The notes under the pieces: generated by a model
Seen by the model: the letters and a program-made list of their open reading frames with translations, nothing else
Database searches by the model: none
What the model was told of the DNA's origin: nothing
Translations under genes and position numbers: made by a program
Part shown: positions 9,243 to 16,828 of the stretch, in pieces
Position numbering within the stretch: the first letter of the stretch is position 1
Layout: each line of letters begins with the position of its first letter
Assembly: GCF_017309955.1 (NCBI RefSeq)
Contig: NZ_CP021247.1
Location: forward strand, 2,133,001-2,197,000
Length of the DNA stretch: 64,000 nt
Source of the DNA: Novosphingobium sp. KA1
GTDB taxonomy: Bacteria > Pseudomonadota > Alphaproteobacteria > Sphingomonadales > Sphingomonadaceae
Direction: 5' to 3'

Positions 9243-9382
9243 AGTTGCTTGCGGTGGAATGATATCGTTTGAATAGTTCTCCGTAGTGCCCGGCAGGGTA
9301 AATATTTTTCTTTCGCAGTTGCAGCGTAACCGCTTGGCAAGTGCGAATCCTTGTTGCATCACATGGTCAACAGGGAGTCACA

Positions 9383-10819
9383 ATGTCGGCTGCGGGCAAA
9401 ACCAACTTCGACGAAATGCTTGAAACGGACGGGTCTGTCAGACCCGCCTATGCCGATCTCAGCCAGTGGTATGAATCGCAGGACAAGACCTGGTTCAATC
9501 GCCAGCAGGCCGAGGCGGAGCGGTTCTTTCGCCGCATCGGTATCACCTTCAATGTCTATGGCGACGAAGCGGCCGAAGAACGGCTGATCCCCTTCGACCT
9601 CATCCCCCGCATCATCACCGCCCGCGAATGGCGCAAGCTGACGCGCGGGATCGAGCAGCGGGTGCGGGCGCTCAATGCCTTCCTGCAGGATCTCTATCAC
9701 CGCCAGGAAATCGTCCGTTCGGGCCGGTTGCCGATCAGCGCCCTGCGCGACAATGTCGCCTACCTGCCGCAGATGATCGGCATGACCCCGCCCGGCGGCG
9801 TCTATACCCACATCGTCGGCATCGACCTCGTGCGCACCGGTCCCGATGAATTCATGGTGCTGGAGGACAATGCCCGCACGCCTTCGGGGGTCTCCTACAT
9901 GCTGGAGAACCGCGAGACGATGATGGCGATGTTCCCGGAACTGTTCACCAAGGTTCCGGTACGCCCCGTTTCCGACTATCCGCGCCGCCTTGCCCGCAGC
10001 TTGCGCGCCTGCGCGCCGCCGGCCTTCAAGGGATCGGGGCGGCCGACGGTGGCGGTGCTGACGCCGGGCATCTACAATTCGGCCTATTTCGAACACGCCT
10101 TCCTGGCCGACCAGATGGGCGCCGAACTGGTGGAGGGCAGCGACCTGCGGGTGGTGGACGGGCGCGTCGCCATGCGCACGACCACCGGCTACAAGGCGAT
10201 CGACGTGATCTACCGCCGGGTGGACGACGATTATCTCGATCCGCTGAGCTTCCAGCCCGATTCGGTGCTGGGCGTTGCCGGGATCATGGATGTCTACCGG
10301 TCGGGCGGCATCACCATCGCCAATGCCCCGGGCACCGGCATCGCTGACGACAAGGCGATCTACAGCTACATGCCCGAGATCGTCGAGTTCTATACCGGCG
10401 AGAAGCCGATCCTGCCCAATGTGCCGACCTGGCGCTGTTCGGAACCCGATGCCCTGGCCTATGTGCTCGACAACCTGTCGGACCTTGTCGTCAAGGAAGT
10501 CCACGGTTCGGGCGGCTACGGCATGCTGATCGGGCCGACCTCCTCGAAGAAGGAACTGGCCGCCTTCGAGGCCAAGCTGCGGGCCAAGCCGCACAACTAC
10601 ATCGCGCAGCCCACGCTGTCGCTTTCCACCGTGCCGATCTTCACCAAGGCGGGGCTCTCGCCGCGCCATGTGGACCTGCGGCCCTATGTCCTGGTCTCGC
10701 CCGACGGGATCGACATCACGCCGGGCGGGCTCACCCGCGTGGCGCTCAAGAAGGGCTCGCTGGTGGTCAATTCGTCGCAGGGCGGCGGCACCAAGGATAC
10801 CTGGGTACTGGACGAATAA
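9383..10819 (+). CDS. Circularly permuted ATP-grasp protein (Anbu cluster)
   Basis: This 478-residue protein is the circularly permuted ATP-grasp type found with alpha-E proteins (DUF404/DUF407 pair). Recognisable blocks are the N-terminal YADLSQWYESQD, PFDLIPRIITAREW, VYTHIVGIDLVRTGPDEFMVLEDN, AIYSYMPEIVEFY, VVKEVHGSGGYGMLIG (the nucleotide-binding glycine-rich element) and LRPYVLVSPDGI near the end. ATP-grasp enzymes join a carboxylate to an amine or thiol using ATP, so a peptide-ligase-like reaction is expected but the substrate is unknown. GGGAG six bases before the ATG at 9383 fixes the start. Its stop TAA shares a base with the next ATG. It opens a four-gene operon ending in Anbu. Confidence 0.9.
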   Translation: MSAAGKTNFDEMLETDGSVRPAYADLSQWYESQDKTWFNRQQAEAERFFRRIGITFNVYGDEAAEERLIPFDLIPRIITAREWRKLTRGIEQRVRALNAFLQDLYHRQEIVRSGRLPISALRDNVAYLPQMIGMTPPGGVYTHIVGIDLVRTGPDEFMVLEDNARTPSGVSYMLENRETMMAMFPELFTKVPVRPVSDYPRRLARSLRACAPPAFKGSGRPTVAVLTPGIYNSAYFEHAFLADQMGAELVEGSDLRVVDGRVAMRTTTGYKAIDVIYRRVDDDYLDPLSFQPDSVLGVAGIMDVYRSGGITIANAPGTGIADDKAIYSYMPEIVEFYTGEKPILPNVPTWRCSEPDALAYVLDNLSDLVVKEVHGSGGYGMLIGPTSSKKELAAFEAKLRAKPHNYIAQPTLSLSTVPIFTKAGLSPRHVDLRPYVLVSPDGIDITPGGLTRVALKKGSLVVNSSQGGGTKDTWVLDE

Positions 10820-11766
10820 TGCTCGGACGTGCTGCCAACGGCGTTTACTGGATGAGCCGCTACCTTGAACGGGCGGAGAATACCGCGCGGCTGATCGACG
10901 TGGGGTTCCACCTCGCGCTGACCCGCAGCGACAAGCATGCGCAGGACGAGGAGTGGAAATCGGTCCTCACCACCACCGGGCAGGTGGACGACTATGCCGC
11001 GCGCCATTCGGACTTCGGCGGGCCGCAGGTGTTCAATTACCTGCTGCGCGAGAAGGACAACCCGGCCTCGGTGCTGCGCATGATGGAGAATGCGCGCACC
11101 AATGCCCGCATGGTCCGCACCAGCCTCACCAATTCGGTGTGGGAGGCCACCAACGAAGGCTGGATGAACCTTTCCGAGCTGCTCGCGCGGCCGGTGCGCG
11201 AGGCCAACCTTGGCGAAGTGCTCACCGCGATCCGCCGGCAGGGCACGCTGGTGCGCGGCGCGCTCGAAGGCACGATGCTGCGCAACGAGGTGTTCAACTT
11301 CGCGCGCATCGGCACCTTCATCGAGCGGGCCGACAGTACCGCGCGTATCCTCGACGTGAAGTATTACGTGCTGCTCCCCTCGGTGGCCTGGGTGGGGTCC
11401 AGCCTCGACAACGTGCAGTGGGATACGCTGCTGCGCTCGGTGGCGGGCAACCGTGCCTATTCCTGGCTCAACGCCGGGGCGATGGACCCGCGCGGGATCG
11501 CCCGTTTCCTCATCCTCGACGGCCAGTTCCCGCGCAGCCTTGTGTTCTGCTACGAGAAGCTGCGCAGCAATCTCGGCGGGCTGGCCAAGGAGTACGGCGA
11601 GGAGACGTCCGCGCACGCGATCATGCGCGACACCGGCGAGATGCTCCAGCGCACCACGATCGAGGGCATCTTCGAGACCGGCCTCCATGAATTCCTCCAG
11701 GACTTCATCGGCCGCACCAGCCAGCTCGGCAACGCCATCGCCGCCGATTACCGCTTCATCGAGTAG
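10819..11766 (+). CDS. Alpha-E domain protein (Anbu cluster)
   Basis: The protein of 315 residues is an all-helical alpha-E (DUF403) protein. It begins MLGRAANGVYWMSRYLERAENTAR, the diagnostic start of the family, and continues with FIERADSTARILDVKYY and the C-terminal helices around LHEFLQDFIGRTSQL. Alpha-E proteins almost always travel with the circularly permuted ATP-grasp protein and a transglutaminase, and their biochemical role is unknown. The start ATG overlaps the TAA of the upstream gene, so translation is probably coupled. Confidence 0.92.
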   Translation: MLGRAANGVYWMSRYLERAENTARLIDVGFHLALTRSDKHAQDEEWKSVLTTTGQVDDYAARHSDFGGPQVFNYLLREKDNPASVLRMMENARTNARMVRTSLTNSVWEATNEGWMNLSELLARPVREANLGEVLTAIRRQGTLVRGALEGTMLRNEVFNFARIGTFIERADSTARILDVKYYVLLPSVAWVGSSLDNVQWDTLLRSVAGNRAYSWLNAGAMDPRGIARFLILDGQFPRSLVFCYEKLRSNLGGLAKEYGEETSAHAIMRDTGEMLQRTTIEGIFETGLHEFLQDFIGRTSQLGNAIAADYRFIE

Positions 11767-11780
11767 AAGGGACAGATCCC

Positions 11781-12644
11781 ATGCTGCTGACCGTGACCCA
11801 CACCACCCGCTACACCTTCGACAGTCCGGTCATGCACGGTCTTCAGCGGCTGAAACTGCGGCCCAAGACCACGCATGGGCAGGAAGTGGTCGACTGGGCG
11901 ATGGAGCTGACCGGCGCCACGGCCGAGAGCGACTACGACGACCATCATGACAGTCACACCACGCTGATCGCGATCGAACCGGGGGCGCAGGAGGTTGTCG
12001 TGACCTGCCGGGGCACCGTGCGCACGGTCGACAACAACGGCATTACCGGCCAGCACAGCGGGCTGATGCCGCTCTGGATGTTCCTGCGGCCGACCCCGCT
12101 GACCCGGGCCGGGGCGCGGGTGCGGGCGCTGGTCGAGGCGGTGGACGCGGACCCGCGCGATCCGCTGGAATTCCTCCACGCGCTCTCCGCCAAGGTGGCC
12201 GAGCGGGTCGAATACGTGCGCGGTTCCACCGATACCAAGACCACGGCGGAAGAGGCGCTGGCGGCAGGCCGGGGGGTATGCCAGGACCATGCCCATGTCC
12301 TCATCGCGGCGGGGCGGCTGCTCGAGATTCCGATGCGGTACGTCGGCGGCTATCTCAAGATGAACGACCGGGTGGAGCAGGACGCCGGGCACGGCTGGGC
12401 CGAGGCGCATATTGCGGGGCTGGGCTGGGTCGGATTCGACGTGTCCAATGCCATGTGCCCCGATGAACGGTATATTCGCGTGGCCACCGGTTGCGATTAT
12501 AGTGAGGCGGCTCCGGTAACCGGGATTGCGACGGGAGGCGGGGATAGCCGTCTCGAAGTGCGTTTGTCGGTGGGCGAGAAGATGCTAGGCCAGCAGCAAC
12601 AGCAGCAGTCCTCCCATGGCGGACAGCAGCAGCAAAGCGGCTGA
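11781..12644 (+). CDS. Transglutaminase-like cysteine protease with glutamine-rich tail (Anbu cluster)
   Basis: The protein has 287 residues. The N-terminal domain starts LLTVTHTTRYTFDSPV, typical of bacterial transglutaminase-like proteins, and the catalytic core follows. The catalytic Cys is in GRGVCQDHAHVLIAAGRLL, the His in GHGWAEAHIAGLGWVGFD and the Asp in the same strand. The last about 20 residues are Q-rich (QQQQQQSSHGGQQQQ). Proteins of this fold act as peptidases or amide-bond-forming enzymes. The gene lies 14 bases after the alpha-E gene and before Anbu, and likely acts with them in a peptide-making or peptide-removing pathway that is not yet resolved. Confidence 0.88.
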   Translation: MLLTVTHTTRYTFDSPVMHGLQRLKLRPKTTHGQEVVDWAMELTGATAESDYDDHHDSHTTLIAIEPGAQEVVVTCRGTVRTVDNNGITGQHSGLMPLWMFLRPTPLTRAGARVRALVEAVDADPRDPLEFLHALSAKVAERVEYVRGSTDTKTTAEEALAAGRGVCQDHAHVLIAAGRLLEIPMRYVGGYLKMNDRVEQDAGHGWAEAHIAGLGWVGFDVSNAMCPDERYIRVATGCDYSEAAPVTGIATGGGDSRLEVRLSVGEKMLGQQQQQQSSHGGQQQQSG

Positions 12645-12702
12645 AGCCGGGATCCCCGCGCAGGACAGGCGGGGAAGCGAAATGATCGGGGCTTAGAATT
12701 CC

Positions 12703-13476
12703 ATGACCTATTGCGTGGGCATGATGCTGGACCGCGGGCTCGTGCTGATGAGCGACACCCGCACCAATTCCGGGGTCGACAATATCTCGACCTTCCGGAA
12801 GATGTACCATTGGCAGGTTCCCGGAGAGCGGGTGATCGCGGTGATGACGGCGGGCAATCTCGCCACCACCCAGGCGGTGATCAGCCAGCTTGAGGAACGC
12901 AACAAGGCCCCGGCGGAGCGGCACAATTCGCTGCTTGAAGCGCCGACCATGTTCCAGGTCGCCACGATCGTCGGCAACCTGCTCCAGGACGTGATCGAGG
13001 AACGCGCGGCCGACAATGGCCAGACCGCGGCGGCGGGCACCTTCAGTGCGACGATGATCGTGGCGGGCCAGATCAAGGGCATGGAGCCGCGCCTGTTCCT
13101 GATCTACCCCGAAGGCAACTTTATCGAGGCCAGCTTCGATACGCCGTTCTTCCAGATCGGCGAGACCAAGTACGGGCGCCCGATCCTGATTCGCGGCTAT
13201 GAGCGCGACATGAGTTTCGAGGCGGCGGTGAAGCTGATGTGCGTCTCGTTCGATTCGACACTCAAGGCCAATCTCTCGGTCGGCATGCCGCTCGACCTGC
13301 TGGTGCTGGAAACCGATGGCTTCACCCCGCTGCACGAACGCCGGATCGAGGCCAGCGATCCTTATTTCCAGTCGATCTCGACCAGTTGGGGCGAGGCGCT
13401 GCGCCAGGCGCTGGAAGGGTTGCCGGACTATACGCTGGACGAAGCCGCGGGCGGCAGGCTCACGGGCACGGCGTGA
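12703..13476 (+). CDS. Anbu, proteasome-type peptidase
   Basis: This 257-residue protein is Anbu, a bacterial relative of HslV and the 20S proteasome beta subunit. It begins MTYCVGMMLDRGLVLMSDTRT; removal of Met would expose Thr2 as the N-terminal nucleophile. The block LMSDTRTNSG and the catalytic lysine region FRKMYHW are where the proteasome fold has them. Anbu has been described as forming open rings or spirals and its peptidase role is debated. The gene is the last of the four-gene cluster with ATP-grasp, alpha-E and transglutaminase proteins. The cluster is followed by a 29-bp tandem repeat. Confidence 0.92.
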   Translation: MTYCVGMMLDRGLVLMSDTRTNSGVDNISTFRKMYHWQVPGERVIAVMTAGNLATTQAVISQLEERNKAPAERHNSLLEAPTMFQVATIVGNLLQDVIEERAADNGQTAAAGTFSATMIVAGQIKGMEPRLFLIYPEGNFIEASFDTPFFQIGETKYGRPILIRGYERDMSFEAAVKLMCVSFDSTLKANLSVGMPLDLLVLETDGFTPLHERRIEASDPYFQSISTSWGEALRQALEGLPDYTLDEAAGGRLTGTA

Positions 13477-13511
13477 AGCAAGCGGGTTTGGGAAACCGCG
13501 CCGCCAGCGCG

Positions 13512-13627
13512 GTTTAACGGCGATACCGCTCTGCCAGCGGGTTTAGCGCGGATGTCGCGCCGCCAGCAGGTTTAGCGCGGATGTCGCGCCGCCAGCAGGT
13601 TTAGCGGGGATGTCGCGCTGCCAGCGC
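13512..13627. repeat. 29-bp tandem repeat array, four units
   Basis: Units start at 13512, 13541, 13570 and 13599. The middle two units are identical, and the first and last are diverged. On the minus strand each of the last three units encodes LAARHPR followed by TAA, the same ending as the RNase H gene, with the last unit being the true end of that gene. Because 29 is not a multiple of three, the copies do not form one frame; each ends its own. Confidence 0.85.
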
Positions 13628-14005
13628 GATTCCGGCGAGGTTCTGTTCGCGCTTGATCCAGCGGATCCGCGCGGGGCGCACGTCGCGGGCAAGCGCGATG
13701 ACGCGGGAGAGATGGCCGCCGTCCTCGAGACGATCCGCGGCTTCATCCGGACGGGCAAGGGCCTGACTGGCCTGCCCGGTGATCTCCCGGGCATCGCCGA
13801 TGAATTCGGCCCCGGTCAGGCCCTGCGCCTGTGCCAGTTCCAGGGCGCGGATCAGCGCCAGCCATTCGGCATCGCGGTTGGTGCCATGGCCAAGATCGTC
13901 CTCGAAATGGACGGTGCCGCGCACCACCACGGCCACCTCGATGCGGCCGGGATTGGGGCGGCAACCGCCGTCGAAGAACAGTTTGACGCGGCGGCGCACG
14001 ACCAT
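13601..14005 (-). CDS. RNase HI family protein, last catalytic Asp missing
   Basis: This protein of 134 residues has the RNase H fold. The first carboxylate is in KLFFDGGCRPNPG, the second is the Glu of RDAEWLALIRALELA and the third is in FIGDAREI. The fourth, normally in an NxxAD motif near the end, is absent, since the sequence reads REQNLAGIALAARHPR. RNases HI cut the RNA strand of RNA-DNA hybrids and use all four residues, so activity may be reduced or changed. The start at 14005 follows the stop of the uxuB-like gene by 13 bases, so it sits at the end of the sugar-acid operon by position only. Its 3' end is part of a 29-bp tandem array. Confidence 0.8.
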   Translation of the reverse strand: MVVRRRVKLFFDGGCRPNPGRIEVAVVVRGTVHFEDDLGHGTNRDAEWLALIRALELAQAQGLTGAEFIGDAREITGQASQALARPDEAADRLEDGGHLSRVIALARDVRPARIRWIKREQNLAGIALAARHPR

Positions 14006-14018
14006 CCGGAGCCTCGGG

Positions 14019-15413
14019 TCAGGCGGTCGCGCGGGCCAGTCGCTGGGCCAGCGCGGCAAAGTCGGCCTCGCTCGCCTGCCAGGTCTTGGCGAACAGCCCT
14101 TGCGCGCCGAACAGCGCCCGCGGGGTGCCGTCCACGCCCTCATCGCGCCAGATGTCGGCAAGGCGCGCGGCCATCGGATCGTCGACCGGCCCCCACTTGG
14201 CGGCATTGTCGCCGCGCACGTGGCGCAGCCATGCCGCCAGCGCGGTGAGGATTGCCGGGCACTGCAGGCCCTTTTCCTGATTGGCGGCGAGCGTTTCCAG
14301 CCAGCGTTGGGGGATCTTCTGGCTGCCGTCCATTGCGATCTGGATCAGCCGGTGCTGCAGCGCGGGATTGGCGAAGCGGGCCAGCAGCGCGTCGGCATAG
14401 GCCTGAAGGTCCTGCCCCGGCGCGGCCTGGATGGTCGGCTGGGCTTCCTCGTGCATCAGCCGCTCGATCAGCGGGCGGATCGCCGGATCGCCGACTGCCT
14501 GATGGACAAAGGCATGCCCGTGTTCGAGGCCGAGATAGGCCAGCGCCGAATGCGCGCCGTTGAGCATGCGCAGCTTCGCCGCCTCGTAAGGCGCGACATC
14601 GCCGACCAGTTCGGCGCCGACATTCTCCCACTGCGGGCGAGGGCCGGCGAACTTGTCCTCGATCACCCACTGGCTGAACGGTTCGGTCATCACCGCGCCG
14701 TCGTCGTCCAGCCGGGCGAGCGTCGCCACCATCTTGCGGTCGGCGGCGGTGGTGGCGGGCACGATGCGGTCGATCATCGCGCAGGGGAACGTGCATTCCG
14801 CCGCCACCCAGGCGCCGAGATCGGCATCCTTGAGCGCGAGGTATTCGCCCATCAGCCGCTCAAGCTGGCGGCCGTTGAGGGCAAGATTGTCGCAGGAAAG
14901 CAGCGTCAGGCCGGGCAGGCCCTGTTCGCGGCGGCGGCGCAGACCCTGTTCGAGGAAGGCGTAGATGCTGCCGTGATGCGCCAGGAACGGGTCGAGCGAT
15001 CCGTCGGCCGCGCGGCAATAGCCCTTTTCGGTGACGGTGAAGGTCACGATCCGGGTTTCCGGCGCGGCGATGGCCGCGATCACCGCTTCCGGATCCTCGC
15101 TGGCGACGATCACCCGCTGGACCGATCCGATCACGCGCATGCGGTTGCGCTCGGCCGAGCATTCGGTGAGCGTGTAGAGCCCGTCCTGCGGATTGAGCTG
15201 GCGCGCGACATTGGCCGAACGCAGCGAAACGCCGATGATGCCCCAGTCCCGGTCGCCCCTGGCCATCGCCCGGTCGGTATACCAGGCCTGATGCGCGCGG
15301 TGGAACGCGCCGATGCCGAAGTGGACGATGCCCGCCGCCTGCGCGCTGCGGTCATAGCCCGGGCGGGCGACGGATTCGGGCAGACGGGACAGCGTTTCGC
15401 TGGAGAGTCTCAC
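14019..15413 (-). CDS. uxuB: Mannitol dehydrogenase family hexuronate reductase (UxuB-like)
   Basis: The 464-residue protein belongs to the long-chain mannitol dehydrogenase family. An N-terminal nucleotide-binding region contains IVHFGIGAFHRAHQAWY, followed by TLTECSAERNRMRVIGS and FTVTEKGYC. The catalytic domain has LSCDNLALNG, FPCAMIDRIVP, WVIEDKFAG and the signature KLRMLNGAHSALAYLG. By similarity it is a D-fructuronate reductase (UxuB), giving D-mannonate. However, the only dehydratase visible in the locus is altronate-type, so it might instead reduce tagaturonate. The start overlaps the end of uxaC by four bases, showing tight coupling. Confidence 0.82.
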   Translation of the reverse strand: MRLSSETLSRLPESVARPGYDRSAQAAGIVHFGIGAFHRAHQAWYTDRAMARGDRDWGIIGVSLRSANVARQLNPQDGLYTLTECSAERNRMRVIGSVQRVIVASEDPEAVIAAIAAPETRIVTFTVTEKGYCRAADGSLDPFLAHHGSIYAFLEQGLRRRREQGLPGLTLLSCDNLALNGRQLERLMGEYLALKDADLGAWVAAECTFPCAMIDRIVPATTAADRKMVATLARLDDDGAVMTEPFSQWVIEDKFAGPRPQWENVGAELVGDVAPYEAAKLRMLNGAHSALAYLGLEHGHAFVHQAVGDPAIRPLIERLMHEEAQPTIQAAPGQDLQAYADALLARFANPALQHRLIQIAMDGSQKIPQRWLETLAANQEKGLQCPAILTALAAWLRHVRGDNAAKWGPVDDPMAARLADIWRDEGVDGTPRALFGAQGLFAKTWQASEADFAALAQRLARATA

Positions 15414-16828
15414 AGACGATAGGCCTTCTTGACGAGATTGTAGGTCAGGTCACGCGCCAGTTCGGCGGCTTCCCAATCCTCGATACGATGCTCCATTACG
15501 AGTTCGGCAAGGAACCCGCAATCGATCCTGCGCGCGACATCGTGGCGGGCGGGGATCGACAGGAACGCGCGGGTATCGTCGTTGAAGCCCACGGTATTGT
15601 AGAAACCGGCGGTTTCCGTGGCCGCACGGCGGAAACGGCGCATGCCTTCGGGGCTGTCATGGAACCACCATGCCGGGCCCAGCTTCAGGCAGGGGTAGTG
15701 CCCGGCCAGCGGCGCCAGTTCGCGGGCATACGTGCTCTCATCCAGGGTGAAGAGGATCACCGAGAGGCCGGGCTCGTTGCCGTACTTGTCCAGCAAGGGC
15801 TTGAGATTGGCGACATATTCGGTGCGCGAGGGAATGTCCGCGCCCTTGTCGCGGCCGAAGCGCTCGAACACGCGGGCATTGTGGTTGCGGAAGGCGCCGG
15901 GGTGGATCTGCATGACCAGCCCGTCCTCCAGGCTCATGCCGGCCATTTCGGTGAGCATCTGCGCGCGGAACAGTTCGGCGTCCTCGGGTGTGAAGCTGCC
16001 CTTGCTGACCTTGTCGAACAGCGCTTCCGCCTCGGCGGGCGAGAGGTCGGCCGTCCTCGGCGTCGGGTGACCGTGGTCGGTGGAGGTTGCGCCCATTTGC
16101 GCGAAGAAGCGGCGGCGCTGGCGGTGCGCGGCAAGGTAGCCTTGCCAGGTGAGGCAATCCTCTCCGGTGATCCCGGAGAACTTCGCAAGGTTGTCGCGGA
16201 AGCCCTCGAATTCCGGGTCGATGACCGGATCGGGGCGATAGGCGGTGATGACCTTGCCCTGCCAGCCGCCGGGGCGGGCGTTTTCGGCGCGGATCGCGGC
16301 GTGGTGTTCCAGCGTGTCGAGCGGGCTTTCGGTCGTCGCGATCGCCTCGATGCCATAGCGGTCGAACAGCGCGCGCGGGCGGAAATCGTCCGTCGCCAGC
16401 TTTTCGGTGATGGTGTCGAAATAGAGGTCGCTGGTTTCGGCGTTCAATTGCACGCTGATGCCGAAGGCCTCGGCAAAGACCCAGTCCAGCCACATACGCG
16501 ACGGGGTGCCGCGGAACAGGAAGTAGTTTTCCGCAAGCAGTCGCCACGCCGCGCGGGGATCGGCGTCGCGGTTGCGCACGCCGAGGTCCTCCATCGCGAT
16601 CCCTTGCGAATAGAGCATGCGGAACACGTAGTGGTCCGGCACCAGCAGCAGCTCGGTGGCGTTGCCGAAGGTCTCGTTGCCGGCGAACCAGCGCGGATCG
16701 GTGTGGCCGTGCGGGCTGACGATCGGCAGGCCTGCCATGTGGCGGTAGAGCTCGCGCGCCAGCTTGCGGGTGGCGGGATCGGCCGGGAGCAGGCGGTCGG
16801 GGTGAAGTTCAAGGGGGCGAATGGGCAT
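15410..16828 (-). CDS. uxaC: Glucuronate/galacturonate isomerase
   Basis: This 472-residue protein is UxaC, which isomerises D-galacturonate to tagaturonate and D-glucuronate to fructuronate. The N-terminus LHPDRLLPADPATRKLARELY and the metal-binding VSPHGHTDPRWFAGN (HxH) are characteristic. Later blocks include LAENYFLFRGTPSRMWLDW, LKLGPAWWFHDSPEGM and GFNDDTRAFLSIPARHD. The enzyme is cytosolic. Its start shares a base with the stop of the GH43 gene and its end overlaps the reductase gene, so the three are one operon. This is the first intracellular step of hexuronate catabolism. Confidence 0.95.
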   Translation of the reverse strand: MPIRPLELHPDRLLPADPATRKLARELYRHMAGLPIVSPHGHTDPRWFAGNETFGNATELLLVPDHYVFRMLYSQGIAMEDLGVRNRDADPRAAWRLLAENYFLFRGTPSRMWLDWVFAEAFGISVQLNAETSDLYFDTITEKLATDDFRPRALFDRYGIEAIATTESPLDTLEHHAAIRAENARPGGWQGKVITAYRPDPVIDPEFEGFRDNLAKFSGITGEDCLTWQGYLAAHRQRRRFFAQMGATSTDHGHPTPRTADLSPAEAEALFDKVSKGSFTPEDAELFRAQMLTEMAGMSLEDGLVMQIHPGAFRNHNARVFERFGRDKGADIPSRTEYVANLKPLLDKYGNEPGLSVILFTLDESTYARELAPLAGHYPCLKLGPAWWFHDSPEGMRRFRRAATETAGFYNTVGFNDDTRAFLSIPARHDVARRIDCGFLAELVMEHRIEDWEAAELARDLTYNLVKKAYRL

